Of a stretch of 64,000 nt of DNA, positions 30,023 to 39,664 are shown piece by piece. The notes beneath the pieces were generated by a model. That model made no database searches and was not told where the DNA came from. It saw only the letters and a list, made by a program, of their open reading frames with translations. The stretch is from NCBI GenBank assembly GCA_902536555.1, contig CACAXR010000001.1, forward strand, positions 124,001 to 188,000, given 5' to 3'. Source of the DNA: an uncultured Prochlorococcus sp. (GTDB lineage Bacteria; Cyanobacteriota; Cyanobacteriia; PCC-6307; Cyanobiaceae). Position 1 is the first letter of the stretch; every line of letters starts with the position of its first letter. Both the position numbers and the translations under genes were made by a program.

Positions 30023-31582
30023 ATGATCAATATAATCTTAAAATTCAAAAATCTTTTAAAACTATTAATTTTTATTCCTATCATTTTTTATTTTGGTAAG
30101 AGAAGTTATCTTGCTTACGATGAGGGATTTTATGCACTTCAAGCCAGATGGATATTAGAAAAGGGTAATTGGACAATACCTTTGTGGTTTGACGAATATA
30201 TGTTGGACAGAACTATAGGATTACAGTTTTTAATGGCAAAATCACAAGAAATCTTTGGGAGAAATATATTTTGGGCATATTTACCAACAACAATTGCATC
30301 AATAATAATGTTATTTATAACTTTTAAATTGCACGAAGAATTAATTGGTAAAAAATTTGCATTCGTATCACCACTAATACTATCAACAACTTATATATGG
30401 TTTGATTATTCGCACTTAGCTACTCAAGATATTATTTTTTCTAGTTTAGTAACTATCGGTATATTTTCGTTAACCAAAATAAAAAGCAAAAATAACAATC
30501 TTTATATTTTACTTTTTGGTATTTGGATTGGTTTAGCTTTTATGATGAAAACTTTTTTAGTCGCTATACCTATATTGTCACTATTGCCATATTTGTTTTT
30601 CAAAAAGAACCTATTTTTAACAAAGTTTTTCTGGTTAGGCTTACTAATAGGTTTTATTCCTTATTTCATTTGGACATTATCTATAGACCCATATTTAGAT
30701 CAAAATATAATTCTTCATTTATTTGAAAAATTTGCAGCCCTATCAAATAAAAATACCTTTACTAATCCTTTTTATTATTACTTTTGGAATATCCCAATAA
30801 CTTTCTTACCATGGAGTCTTTTCTCAATTATTGGAATAATATTTCATAAATCAGAGAATAAAGATCAAAAATTTATCTTAATTTTTTTGCCTTTGACTTT
30901 TATTCTTTCAATAAGCATTTTTTCTACAAAAACACCCTATTACCCCTTACAAATATCTTCAATATTAACTCTTAATAGTTTTTTGGGAATCAAATATTTA
31001 TTTAATTCTAAAATATATAAGTCAATTTTTATATTTATAACTTCAAAAATAATTCCACTTTTTTTAATTTCAACAGCCTGCACATATTATTTCTTTTTTA
31101 AAAATATCACTAGTCTCAGCTCTAAGGAAAGTACATATCTTTTTATAGGATTGATTTTGTTTGGATTAAGTTGGTCATTTATCAAAAATAAAACTAGTTT
31201 CAAAAGTCTCTTAATTGTTTTGATCATGGGTCCTTATCTACTTACTTCATTTCTTTTGGGATCAGGATTATTTACTGATAGATCAAGAGAATTTAGAGAA
31301 ACTATGGAATACGTTTTATCGCTAGATATTGTAAAAAATCAAAAAATAAAAGTTGATAAAAGTGGAATAGATTACGATAACATTCAGTCACATTCAAAAA
31401 TAATAAAAATTTCTTTATTGACTCCCAATCTTGGAGATTCTTTTAATACTATTAATGATCTAAATCCTGGGGAAATAGCTTGGTCTAGCGAATCTGCATA
31501 TAAAGATATAAACAATAAGTCATACGAGATTTTATATAAAAATAATACTTTAAAACCCTGGAGATTAATAATAAAAAAATGA
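30023..31582 (+). CDS. ArnT/PMT-like glycosyltransferase, multi-TM
   Basis: YLAYDEGFYALQARWILEKGNW...; multi-TM. Confidence 0.8.
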   Translation: MINIILKFKNLLKLLIFIPIIFYFGKRSYLAYDEGFYALQARWILEKGNWTIPLWFDEYMLDRTIGLQFLMAKSQEIFGRNIFWAYLPTTIASIIMLFITFKLHEELIGKKFAFVSPLILSTTYIWFDYSHLATQDIIFSSLVTIGIFSLTKIKSKNNNLYILLFGIWIGLAFMMKTFLVAIPILSLLPYLFFKKNLFLTKFFWLGLLIGFIPYFIWTLSIDPYLDQNIILHLFEKFAALSNKNTFTNPFYYYFWNIPITFLPWSLFSIIGIIFHKSENKDQKFILIFLPLTFILSISIFSTKTPYYPLQISSILTLNSFLGIKYLFNSKIYKSIFIFITSKIIPLFLISTACTYYFFFKNITSLSSKESTYLFIGLILFGLSWSFIKNKTSFKSLLIVLIMGPYLLTSFLLGSGLFTDRSREFRETMEYVLSLDIVKNQKIKVDKSGIDYDNIQSHSKIIKISLLTPNLGDSFNTINDLNPGEIAWSSESAYKDINNKSYEILYKNNTLKPWRLIIKK

Positions 31583-31623
31583 TTTAGCTATAATGAATTT
31601 TATTTTAGAAACTATATAGAATA

Positions 31624-32715
31624 ATGGAGTCTTTCAATACTTGGAATTTATCTAATAATCAACTTCACGAGTTATTCAAAGATGGCAAAAATTTTATTTC
31701 TATAAAAGTCAGAGGAAACACTTGGGAGCCAATATCAAGATGGTTAAGATTAGATTCTAGAATTTTCAAAGAGACAACAAATAGACCAAGAATCACATTA
31801 TGTGATATCGAATCTTTAGCAGAAATTTATAACTATAGGTTGATTAGATGGAAAGCAAAAAAATTAACCCCTTTACCAACTCAAATATTTCCAAAAAAAT
31901 TAAAAAATATTTTTCGTAAATTACCAGTTATAAAAAATTTAGCCTACGAGTTAGAGGTGATTTTTTATAAATATGTTGAAAATAACTCTGATAAATTAAT
32001 TTCAATAATTATTCCAGCAAGAAATGAAGAAGGTAATAAGGAACTATTAAAAAAAGCACTAAATAAGTTTAAACAAATATCTGGTAACCTTGAAATTATT
32101 TTTGTAGAAGGTAACAGCATGGATAATACCTACTCTATGCTAGAAAACTTAAAAGCAAATTTTTCTGATTCTTTAAAAATATTTCTTTTAAAACAAAGTG
32201 CTAAAGGGAAAAAGAATGCAGTTGTTGAGGGTTGCAATATTTCTTCGGGAGAAACATTAGCAATTGTGGATAGTGATTTTACCGTGGATATTGATGACAG
32301 TATTGCGGCAATAAAGGAATCAAAAAAAAATGAAAATATATTAATTAATTGCTCTCGTACGACTTTCCCAATGGAAAAAAATGCAATGAGATGGGCGAAT
32401 TATATTGGAAATAGATGTTTTGCAATATTAATATCAATCCTGATTAATAAGCCTGTATCCGATTCACTGTGTGGAACAAAAGTATTTTCAAGGAAGTTTT
32501 TTAATCTTATGAAGAAGAATGGAAGTTGGGATTCAAAAGCCGATCCATTTGGAGACTTTACAATTATCTTTGAAGCAGCAAATAATAATATAAAAATACT
32601 TAATTATCCAGTTAGATACTATGCCAGAAAATCAGGCGCTCCAAATATATCAAGATGGATTGATGGTTTAAAACTCCTAAAAGTTTGTCTAATTTATTTA
32701 GTTTCAGATATTTAA
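31624..32715 (+). CDS. family 2 glycosyltransferase
   Basis: SIIIPARNEEGN, FVEGNSMDNTY, AIVDSDFTVD. Confidence 0.88.
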   Translation: MESFNTWNLSNNQLHELFKDGKNFISIKVRGNTWEPISRWLRLDSRIFKETTNRPRITLCDIESLAEIYNYRLIRWKAKKLTPLPTQIFPKKLKNIFRKLPVIKNLAYELEVIFYKYVENNSDKLISIIIPARNEEGNKELLKKALNKFKQISGNLEIIFVEGNSMDNTYSMLENLKANFSDSLKIFLLKQSAKGKKNAVVEGCNISSGETLAIVDSDFTVDIDDSIAAIKESKKNENILINCSRTTFPMEKNAMRWANYIGNRCFAILISILINKPVSDSLCGTKVFSRKFFNLMKKNGSWDSKADPFGDFTIIFEAANNNIKILNYPVRYYARKSGAPNISRWIDGLKLLKVCLIYLVSDI

Positions 32716-32771
32716 ATATTTTTTTTTATTTTTTTTTTTAAATTATTTCAAGAAGTAATTTATCAAAATTT

Positions 32772-33164
32772 TTATTTTCTAAATAAAAGGTATTTAGATC
32801 CTAAGTAATTATTTAATGATCCAACGAATGCACCAAATAACCATGCAATTTTATAGTTTTCTATTAAATAATTAATAAACATAATCACTAATGACATTTC
32901 TATGCCTCCCAAAAAATAAATGAAGCAAAATAAAGAAAAAGAATTTATTAGAGGTTGACTAGATCTATTTTTGAAAACCCATGATTTTGCAAAAATAAAA
33001 GAAATTATTATTCCAATGCAATAACCCAATATAGAAGCAAGCAATAGATTTCCAAAAATAAGATATAGAGCTCTATAACACATAAAATTCAACGTTGATG
33101 CAATCAATCCTGATACAAAAAATCTCAGAATTTGTTTTTTATTTCTTTTTAAAGATTTATACAA
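32772..33164 (-). CDS. GtrA-like membrane protein
   Basis: RFFVSGLIASTLNFMCYRALY...SFIFAKSWVFKNR. Confidence 0.85.
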   Translation of the reverse strand: MYKSLKRNKKQILRFFVSGLIASTLNFMCYRALYLIFGNLLLASILGYCIGIIISFIFAKSWVFKNRSSQPLINSFSLFCFIYFLGGIEMSLVIMFINYLIENYKIAWLFGAFVGSLNNYLGSKYLLFRK

Positions 33165-33626
33165 TGTCTAAAGTTGATCATTTATCATTTATTAAAATAC
33201 AAAAAAATAATTTTGCATATAGGTAACTTCTTTTTCAATTAAAAATTTCATTAAAAAATTTAGCATTTAAAATTCTTATCTGGCTCATAGTAAAGATAAG
33301 ATTAAACAATCTAAATCATTAAAATGCAATTTAATTTTTCTAATCTTATTTTAGAGTTCATCTTTTTTAATCACTTTTGATTTGTAATTAACAATTAAAT
33401 TTAACTAAAAGCAAATTAATTAGATTAATTAGATTATTTATAATTTATGTTTTTATTTATTAAGGAATATTTCTTGATAATTGTGAACCCTTTATTTTCT
33501 TGAAGTTTTTTAAAAGCCTTCTTTTCTTGAAAAGCCAGTAGGGAAATTAAAAAATAGAATAGTTAATATATTAAGTTCTAAAAAAAAATTAAAAAAGTTT
33601 TTATGAGTTTCTCCCTTTTTTAAAAA

Positions 33627-35525
33627 TTATTTATTAATACTCAAAATCTTTAAATAAACATCCTCAAGATTTTCAGTAAAAGTTTTTTGATCAAAAAACT
33701 TACTGATTTTCTTTTGTTTTTTTATTTTATTTTTTAATTTATTTAACTTTTCATAACTTAAAGAGTAAAAAATAACTTTCTCGATATATTCATCAACAGA
33801 TTCACAAATCAGTTCATCTAAATCTAAGCAATGTAAAATACTTCCTCCAACCCTAGATGCAAAACTCTTACCAGGCAGAGTAATAAAAGGTAGTTCTGAC
33901 CAAATACATTCAACTAAAGTTGTATGACCATTATAAAAAAATGTATCCAAGAAAATATCTGCTGAAGAATATCTAGAAAGATGTTCAACATAGGAATCTA
34001 CATTTTTGGCAAATATGATTCTATCTTCATCGATATTCTTTGCTTTAAAAAATGAAATTAAATTCTGTTTTGCAATATTATTTGGATTTTTTAACCACAA
34101 AAATGTATTTTCAGATTTATGAAGAATTTTTGCCCAAATATCAACAACTTCCACTGATAATTTAGAAGTTTGATGAAACGCAGCAAGTAAACACGATCCT
34201 TCTGGTAAAGATTGGATACTTGAATCTTTTTTTGATTTACTGTATTCATATTTAATAGAGTTAATGAAACAATTTGGCATTTGAATAATTTTTTCGGTGT
34301 AATATTTATAATCTTTTTTGGGGATTACAAATTCATCAGCTATTAGAAAGTCAATATTTTTAGCTCCCGTTGTGCCAGGAAAACCTAAGTAATTTATCTG
34401 CTTGGGAGCAATACGCTCATTAAAAATTTTTGACATATTTTTTGATGTATAACCCATTAAATCAACAGCAATATCTAAATTATCTGACCTAATTTTATTT
34501 ACTGCATCACTTATAGACATTTTTTGAATACATATGAATGAGTTAAAATGTTTCTTTAGTATATTTGTTACCTCATCTTCATTTGAATCCAAAGAATATC
34601 CAAAAATTTCATAATTTGATTTATCATGATTACTCAAGATAGTTTCTATTATTTTTGATACAGGATGATCATTAAAATCAGCTGATATATAGCCAATTCT
34701 TATTTTTTTATTATTTTTAGCTTTAAGATTATTTTTAGGATTTCCATGTTTTTTTTTATAAAAGTTTAGAGCTCTAACATATTGTTTTTTTGGGGAAGCA
34801 TCTAAATAAAAAAAAGTTAACAAGTGAAAGATATCTTCTCCATCTAATAACCCAACTTTATCAATAAAACTCCTTAGACTAAGAATCGCTTCAGTATTAA
34901 ATGTTTCTAGATAAATCTCTATTAGTCCAATCTTAGGAGCGATATAATTGACATCAATTTTTAATGCTTTTTTATAGTTTATTTCTGCATCAATATACTT
35001 CTTTTCTCTTGCCAAGATGTTACCTATATTATTAAAAATAATTGGTAAGTTTTCAATTTCTGCGGCTTTAATATAATGTTTTAAGGCTTCCTTATGATTA
35101 CCTATTTTTGCTAAAATATTACCTAAATTTATATAAGCACCAACCAATCCGGGATTATATTTTAAAGATAATTCAAGGTATTTTATAGAATTATTTATTT
35201 CACCTGCATTAAATAAAAATCTACCTATGTCAACATATGCTTCTCCATAATTTTTTTTCAATTTAATTGCTTTTTTTAAATAATCAAATGCTTCTCGTTT
35301 TCTTCCAAGTTTTTCGTATATAGCTGATAATCTATGAAAAGTTAAATGATCATATTTACCCTTAGCAATAAGAAACTTATAAATTCTCTCAGCATCAAAT
35401 AATTTACCCTCTCTCGCTAAATTAATTGCTTTTTTTGATTGAGACGAGAATTCATTATCAATTATTAATTTTTTCTTTTGAATATCCTCACTATTTACCC
35501 CAAACCCTTTGTTTTTTGATGTCAT
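33627..35525 (-). CDS. TPR protein with SPINDLY/OGT-type glycosyltransferase domain
   Basis: Multiple TPR units; RIGYISADFNDHPVS, QINYLGFPGTTGA, ADIFLDTFFYNGHTTLVECIW. Confidence 0.9.
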   Translation of the reverse strand: MTSKNKGFGVNSEDIQKKKLIIDNEFSSQSKKAINLAREGKLFDAERIYKFLIAKGKYDHLTFHRLSAIYEKLGRKREAFDYLKKAIKLKKNYGEAYVDIGRFLFNAGEINNSIKYLELSLKYNPGLVGAYINLGNILAKIGNHKEALKHYIKAAEIENLPIIFNNIGNILAREKKYIDAEINYKKALKIDVNYIAPKIGLIEIYLETFNTEAILSLRSFIDKVGLLDGEDIFHLLTFFYLDASPKKQYVRALNFYKKKHGNPKNNLKAKNNKKIRIGYISADFNDHPVSKIIETILSNHDKSNYEIFGYSLDSNEDEVTNILKKHFNSFICIQKMSISDAVNKIRSDNLDIAVDLMGYTSKNMSKIFNERIAPKQINYLGFPGTTGAKNIDFLIADEFVIPKKDYKYYTEKIIQMPNCFINSIKYEYSKSKKDSSIQSLPEGSCLLAAFHQTSKLSVEVVDIWAKILHKSENTFLWLKNPNNIAKQNLISFFKAKNIDEDRIIFAKNVDSYVEHLSRYSSADIFLDTFFYNGHTTLVECIWSELPFITLPGKSFASRVGGSILHCLDLDELICESVDEYIEKVIFYSLSYEKLNKLKNKIKKQKKISKFFDQKTFTENLEDVYLKILSINK

Positions 35526-35529
35526 TTTT

Positions 35530-35718
35530 TTATATTATCGAATCAATATCATAATCTTCATCAATATCTTTTTCCCAAACCCTAGCAAGCTCTCTTAGTA
35601 GAGTTTTCACCTCCATATCTGTCGCTCCCGATTCATCTTGAAACTTGGTGCAAATGACCTTAATTTCGTCATAAGCTTGCTCAATCAATATTGTTTTCTG
35701 ATCTGGATTTGTCATCAT
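35530..35718 (-). CDS. hypothetical protein, resembles 9438..9608
   Basis: AYDEIKVICTKFQDESGATDMEVKTLLRELARVWEK. Confidence 0.55.
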   Translation of the reverse strand: MMTNPDQKTILIEQAYDEIKVICTKFQDESGATDMEVKTLLRELARVWEKDIDEDYDIDSII

Positions 35719-35810
35719 TTTAGAAAGTAAAAAATCCCACCAATAAATGTACTTCCTACAAGAAGCAAGACCATAAGAAGTGCAATTAATTTTGGTAAAC
35801 TTCCAATCAT
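35715..35810 (-). CDS. 31 aa TM microprotein
   Basis: MIGSLPKLIALLMVLLLVGSTFIGGIFYFLK; ATGA overlap with 35718 ORF start. Confidence 0.45.
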   Translation of the reverse strand: MIGSLPKLIALLMVLLLVGSTFIGGIFYFLK

Positions 35811-36033
35811 GTAAAACTTAATTACTTCTAATTTTAGATCGAATGTCAATTATTACAAAAATAAAAAGTCTTTATTAAGTAATCTATTTCTATATTTTCC
35901 CCAAACTTTCTTCGACTAATATTGTTCGATAAACTAAATAAAACGCTTTGGATTTGGCTGACTTACGAAAAAAGTTAACAAAATGCCATTCCCGTACCAT
36001 AAAAGCAGCACTATTTCCCGCAAATTATAGACT

Positions 36034-36078
36034 ATGACAAAAATTAATTACTGGCTAATGAAAAGTGAGCCAGCTTGA
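36034..36078 (+). pseudogene. EVE gene 5'-end remnant A (left end of array)
   Basis: MTKINYWLMKSEPA*; matches intact MTEINYWLMKSEP at 46374. Confidence 0.85.
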
Positions 36079-36111
36079 TATAACTAGGTTTCTCAAATTT
36101 TCTTAAATTCT

Positions 36112-36133
36112 ATTCTAGCAAAATTCTAGCAAA
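36112..36133 (+). repeat. element 1 left arm repeat
   Basis: ATTCTAGCAAA x2, perfect tandem; same sequence at 39519. Confidence 0.85.
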
Positions 36134-36184
36134 ACTAATAAATATAAAGCATCCATTGAGGTAAAGATTTAGGATAATTTGTGA

Positions 36185-36230
36185 TTGACAGTCGATCTAA
36201 ACTTAGAGGGATAAAACCCTCTTTTTTTTG
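36185..36230 (+). promoter_or_regulatory. leader element copy L3
   Basis: TTGACAGTCGATCTAAACTTA-GAGGG-ATAAAA-CCCTC-T8-G-ATG. Confidence 0.75.
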
Positions 36231-36419
36231 ATGAAAAACAAATTTAAAAGATCAGCTTTTTTTGATATGTCTGATAACCTTTTCTATCGAATATCATTAA
36301 TAGGATTTTTAGTTGTTTTTAGCTCAATGGTATTTTTCCTAACGAAATATAGAGAAAAAAAAGTTAATAATATAAGCCAGATTTCCATAACTGAAAAAAT
36401 TAAATTTTTAAAGCATTAA
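36231..36419 (+). CDS. 62 aa TM protein, paralog of 40007..40180
   Basis: MKNKFKRSAFFDMSDNLFYRISLIGFLVVFSSMVFFLTKYREKK... Confidence 0.65.
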   Translation: MKNKFKRSAFFDMSDNLFYRISLIGFLVVFSSMVFFLTKYREKKVNNISQISITEKIKFLKH

Positions 36420-36775
36420 TGCAAAGATTTATAATTTCACCGTTATTTGCTTTATCTAGGTTTTTTATAAATATTTACGGAATATTTTTAAAGTTTTTTC
36501 TTCGATTAAATGGTGGTTATTGGTCAAGAATTGGTTTAGCCGAAAATATAACAGAGGAAAGAATAAAAAAAAGAAGATTATATATCCTGCCTTTTTATAT
36601 TCTTCTAGCTTTATTGTTTGGATTACTATCTGCTCTATATTGGTATTTTGTTATTCTCCATCTGCCACTTTCAATAGAAAGATATTTAAGTCCATTGAAT
36701 AACAATATTGCTTTAATAATTGCTTTTGCTACTTTCTTTGGTTGGCTTTATATTCTTTGTAAAACAAACAAATAA
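36419..36775 (+). CDS. 118 aa two-TM protein, paralog of 40195..40548
   Basis: TAATG overlap with upstream ORF; close paralog in element 2. Confidence 0.75.
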   Translation: MQRFIISPLFALSRFFINIYGIFLKFFLRLNGGYWSRIGLAENITEERIKKRRLYILPFYILLALLFGLLSALYWYFVILHLPLSIERYLSPLNNNIALIIAFATFFGWLYILCKTNK

Positions 36776-37161
36776 AATGCTTTCTGAGAGATGATGTGGT
36801 CCGAGGATTAAAGATTTAATTAATCATGATTAAATCATTCTTAAGGATTCATGCAAAATATTTGTGACCGATTAATTTATATATACGACAGTTCTGGTGA
36901 TCGACTCGACCAAGGTTGACCAACTAGATCTTCACTAATCCATGGTCTGCAATACCAAGGTAAATTAACTTATCTAACCTTTACGGAAAGAAAGTTAAAT
37001 GATCAGAAATTAAACTTTCGGGATTAATTCTGAACTATCTTAAAAATAAAGTCGTTTGTAAAGCATGAAGAAGTGAGTAATCACTTTTACATTCAAAACT
37101 AATTTCTAAGAAAATTCTTAATCTGATTATTAAATAGATCTCCTTTCTGTCGTCACCATTT

Positions 37162-37190
37162 AAAAAAGACCTGTAAAAGGGTCTTTTTTT
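37162..37190 (+). terminator. Rho-independent terminator
   Basis: AAAAAAGACC-TGTAAAA-GGGTCTTTTTTT. Confidence 0.7.
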
Positions 37191-37377
37191 ATGTCTTAAA
37201 TTTTATTTATTTACTTTTAATCCACAAATAATTAAATATTTTTATCTCGCTCTTTCGCGATCAGTTAATGCTTTTTCAAAAGTAAAAAAGAAAGTACAAA
37301 TGCTATTCAATGCAACCAACAAAAGAACTACTGATCTTCCATGTTGATTTAATTGAAGTGATCTTTGAGTCATACTT

Positions 37378-37560
37378 TTAATAATCATCATTGTAATCGG
37401 ATGGACTACCAGTTAAAGAACAAACAACTGATTCCTCTTTTTTCATTTCTTTTATTTCCATTATTGGTCTGCCCATTTTCTTAAGAACATCTATATCTTC
37501 TTTAGTCTGACAGCGAGCAATTATGTTTCCTTTTTGATCAAAGCAACTGTAGTAAGTCAT
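37378..37560 (-). CDS. 60 aa hypothetical protein
   Basis: MTYYSCFDQKGNIIARCQTKEDIDVLKKMGRPIMEIKEMKKEESVVCSLTGSPSDYNDDY. Confidence 0.55.
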   Translation of the reverse strand: MTYYSCFDQKGNIIARCQTKEDIDVLKKMGRPIMEIKEMKKEESVVCSLTGSPSDYNDDY

Positions 37561-37683
37561 TTTATTAAATGCAATTTAAAGTTCATGGTTGATTTCAGTT
37601 GCAGCAACGCAACCGACTCATGATAACCATATTTCTAATTTAGGTCAGCCATAGATTTAAATGGCTAAAAAAACATACCTCTT

Positions 37684-37763
37684 TCCGTACCTAAATGTTC
37701 CTCAAACCGCACACATTAGATACGCAGTGTTTTAGTCAAATCAATTAGAACAAAGAGGTAGTT
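37684..37763 (+). promoter_or_regulatory. conserved leader M1 copy b
   Basis: TCCGTAcctaaaTGTTCCTCaAACCGCACACAT ... AATTAGAACAaAGagGTAGT. Confidence 0.65.
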
Positions 37764-37787
37764 AAACGAATATACAAAGGAGAATTT

Positions 37788-37925
37788 ATGAGTGGAGATT
37801 TTGAGACTCTTGAAATTAATCAACCAAAAATTAAATATTTAAAACCAGAAGACAATACAAAATGGTTAGACAAATTAATTAATAATATTGAGGACATGAA
37901 GAAGAAGATATCAAAAGATTCTTAG
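37788..37925 (+). CDS. 45 aa hypothetical protein
   Basis: MSGDFETLEINQPKIKYLKPEDNTKWLDKLINNIEDMKKKISKDS; upstream AAAGGAG. Confidence 0.5.
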   Translation: MSGDFETLEINQPKIKYLKPEDNTKWLDKLINNIEDMKKKISKDS

Positions 37926-38060
37926 AAATTTAAGAAAGAAACTTTTTTATTTGATCTTTAGTTTGAATGAAAAGAAATTCAAAAAAGAATTTAAATTTTG
38001 TATTTAAGGTAACCGCTTTTTTGTGAGCATTATTCAGAATAAGAGTCCGACTATTTTTTT

Positions 38061-38204
38061 ATGCAAAAAAATTTAGATGAAAATTCTTATGAAAAAAGAA
38101 TTGAAAATATAGAAAAAGGAAAATCTTATTTAAAAAGTAATGGATTTTTTAAATCAAAATCTAATCTATTCGAAGAAATACAAAGATTTATCTATAAAAG
38201 GTAA
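38061..38204 (+). CDS. 47 aa hypothetical protein
   Basis: MQKNLDENSYEKRIENIEKGKSYLKSNGFFKSKSNLFEEIQRFIYKR. Confidence 0.4.
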   Translation: MQKNLDENSYEKRIENIEKGKSYLKSNGFFKSKSNLFEEIQRFIYKR

Positions 38205-38322
38205 TTTAAAAAATATTTTTTACTTTTGATTAATTAAATCTCTCCATAAGCAAGCCATCACATAAAAGAAAGAAAGACTTGAAAAGGTAAAGAGAAAAAA
38301 AGAATGGGTCAATTTTCTATAA

Positions 38323-38427
38323 CTAAATTAGACCAAATAATCCTGCGGTAAAACCAACAGCCGAAAAGAATGTGAACTCAATCAAATCTCTTGGGGCAGA
38401 GTTCATAAATAAACCGATTTGAGTCAT
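38323..38427 (-). CDS. 34 aa microprotein
   Basis: MTQIGLFMNSAPRDLIEFTFFSAVGFTAGLFGLI. Confidence 0.4.
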   Translation of the reverse strand: MTQIGLFMNSAPRDLIEFTFFSAVGFTAGLFGLI

Positions 38428-38431
38428 GATT

Positions 38432-38626
38432 TTATGACTTGAGAGAATCTTTTAAATCAAACTTTTCAGCTTTTTCAATTTGACACTCAGTATCATCTTC
38501 AGCACATTTGATTTCAGCTTTTTTGTTCATGTGGCTACTACAACCGCCTGCTATAACTGGTAAACCGGTCGTAGCCGTAAAACCAGTTAAACATACAAAA
38601 GCTATATAAGGAAAAAGTCTTTTCAT
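38432..38626 (-). CDS. 64 aa secreted/lipoprotein-like hypothetical
   Basis: Hydrophobic N-terminus; CSSHMNKKAEIKCAEDDTECQIEKAEKF. Confidence 0.5.
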   Translation of the reverse strand: MKRLFPYIAFVCLTGFTATTGLPVIAGGCSSHMNKKAEIKCAEDDTECQIEKAEKFDLKDSLKS

Positions 38627-38827
38627 TTAATTGTTACTTTATGTAAACTTATTATGTTATATAAAAAGTTCAAGTGTGAGTAGCTGACAACTCGCGTGCA
38701 CCCTATACCAATCATCTAAAGTGATTTAGCAAGCCTATGAGTTTTATATTTATCTGAGTATTTTTACTTATATCTTGAGTTGAAGACTTTTAATAATTAA
38801 TGTTTGTTTTGGGTTTATATATAAGTC

Positions 38828-38983
38828 ATGGATAAAGAGCATTTAATTGATTTAATATCTAATAGCATTATTTCTGAGATTAAAGATCTCGAAATTAATG
38901 AGGAAAAATTGATTGCAAATAATTATTTAAATAATCTGAATTTAAATCAGCTTAGAATAATTTCTAAAGAATTTATTTTGTAA
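38828..38983 (+). CDS. 51 aa hypothetical protein, paralog of 12265..12420
   Basis: MDKEHLIDLISNSIISEIKDLEINEEKLIANNYLNNLNLNQLRIISKEFIL. Confidence 0.65.
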   Translation: MDKEHLIDLISNSIISEIKDLEINEEKLIANNYLNNLNLNQLRIISKEFIL

Positions 38984-39061
38984 TTTTTATTGAATATTTA
39001 TTTAAATAAATGAGATTTTCTTTACTATCATTTGAATTTTAATAAGTTAATACCTTTTAAT

Positions 39062-39247
39062 ATGAATGATTCAGAAGAATTTAAACCTAGCCTTAAACAA
39101 ATAAATGAGGATATCAGACCTACATGGGAAGATATCAAAAAACAATCAGAAGTTTTAGTTAACAAACTTGGTTGCCCTAGATCATTTGTAGGAGGAATGC
39201 TTCATGCAATAGCAAGCGACTTCTCTGATATGAAAACTTGGGAATAA
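39062..39247 (+). CDS. 61 aa hypothetical protein
   Basis: ATG inside ORF 39032..39247. Confidence 0.55.
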   Translation: MNDSEEFKPSLKQINEDIRPTWEDIKKQSEVLVNKLGCPRSFVGGMLHAIASDFSDMKTWE

Positions 39248-39397
39248 ATGAAAAACTTATTACTTAAACCACTTTTCAAACTATTCAAAAAAAGCACTTT
39301 CCTCTTATCACTAAATCAAAACTCGTGCCCTGTTTTAGATGCTGAAGACATAAAAAAGCAAGAACAGAAAGAAGCTATTGAAAGGTTGTACCCGTAA
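39248..39397 (+). CDS. 49 aa hypothetical protein
   Basis: MKNLLLKPLFKLFKKSTFLLSLNQNSCPVLDAEDIKKQEQKEAIERLYP; directly abuts preceding stop. Confidence 0.45.
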   Translation: MKNLLLKPLFKLFKKSTFLLSLNQNSCPVLDAEDIKKQEQKEAIERLYP

Positions 39398-39469
39398 ACT
39401 TTTAACAGAAATGTATCAGATCATATATACGATGCAGCACGGTCCTATGCACCCCCATGCCACCCATTA

Positions 39470-39503
39470 CTTTCCTAAATTGTGACTTTGATGGATAATA
39501 AAC
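39470..39503 (+). repeat. element right-end motif copy 1
   Basis: CTTTCCTAAATtgtgACTTTGATGGATAATAAA, also at 42249, 43656, 46267. Confidence 0.75.
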
Positions 39504-39518
39504 ATATAAAAAAATCTG

Positions 39519-39538
39519 ATTCTAGCAAAATTCTAGCA
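39519..39538 (+). repeat. element 1 right arm repeat
   Basis: ATTCTAGCAAA + ATTCTAGCA. Confidence 0.85.
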
Positions 39539-39563
39539 GATAAATTCCTTCAATTCCCTTGAT

Positions 39564-39608
39564 ATGAATGAAGAAAATTTTTGGCTAATGAAAAGTGAGC
39601 GCGTCTAG
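39564..39608 (+). pseudogene. EVE gene 5'-end remnant B
   Basis: MNEENFWLMKSERV*. Confidence 0.8.
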
Positions 39609-39642
39609 CTATTACTGGGATTTCAGGGAATCGTAATTTTTT

Positions 39643-39664
39643 ACTCAAACTTTACTCAAACTTT
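39643..39664 (+). repeat. element 2 left arm repeat
   Basis: ACTCAAACTTT x2. Confidence 0.85.
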
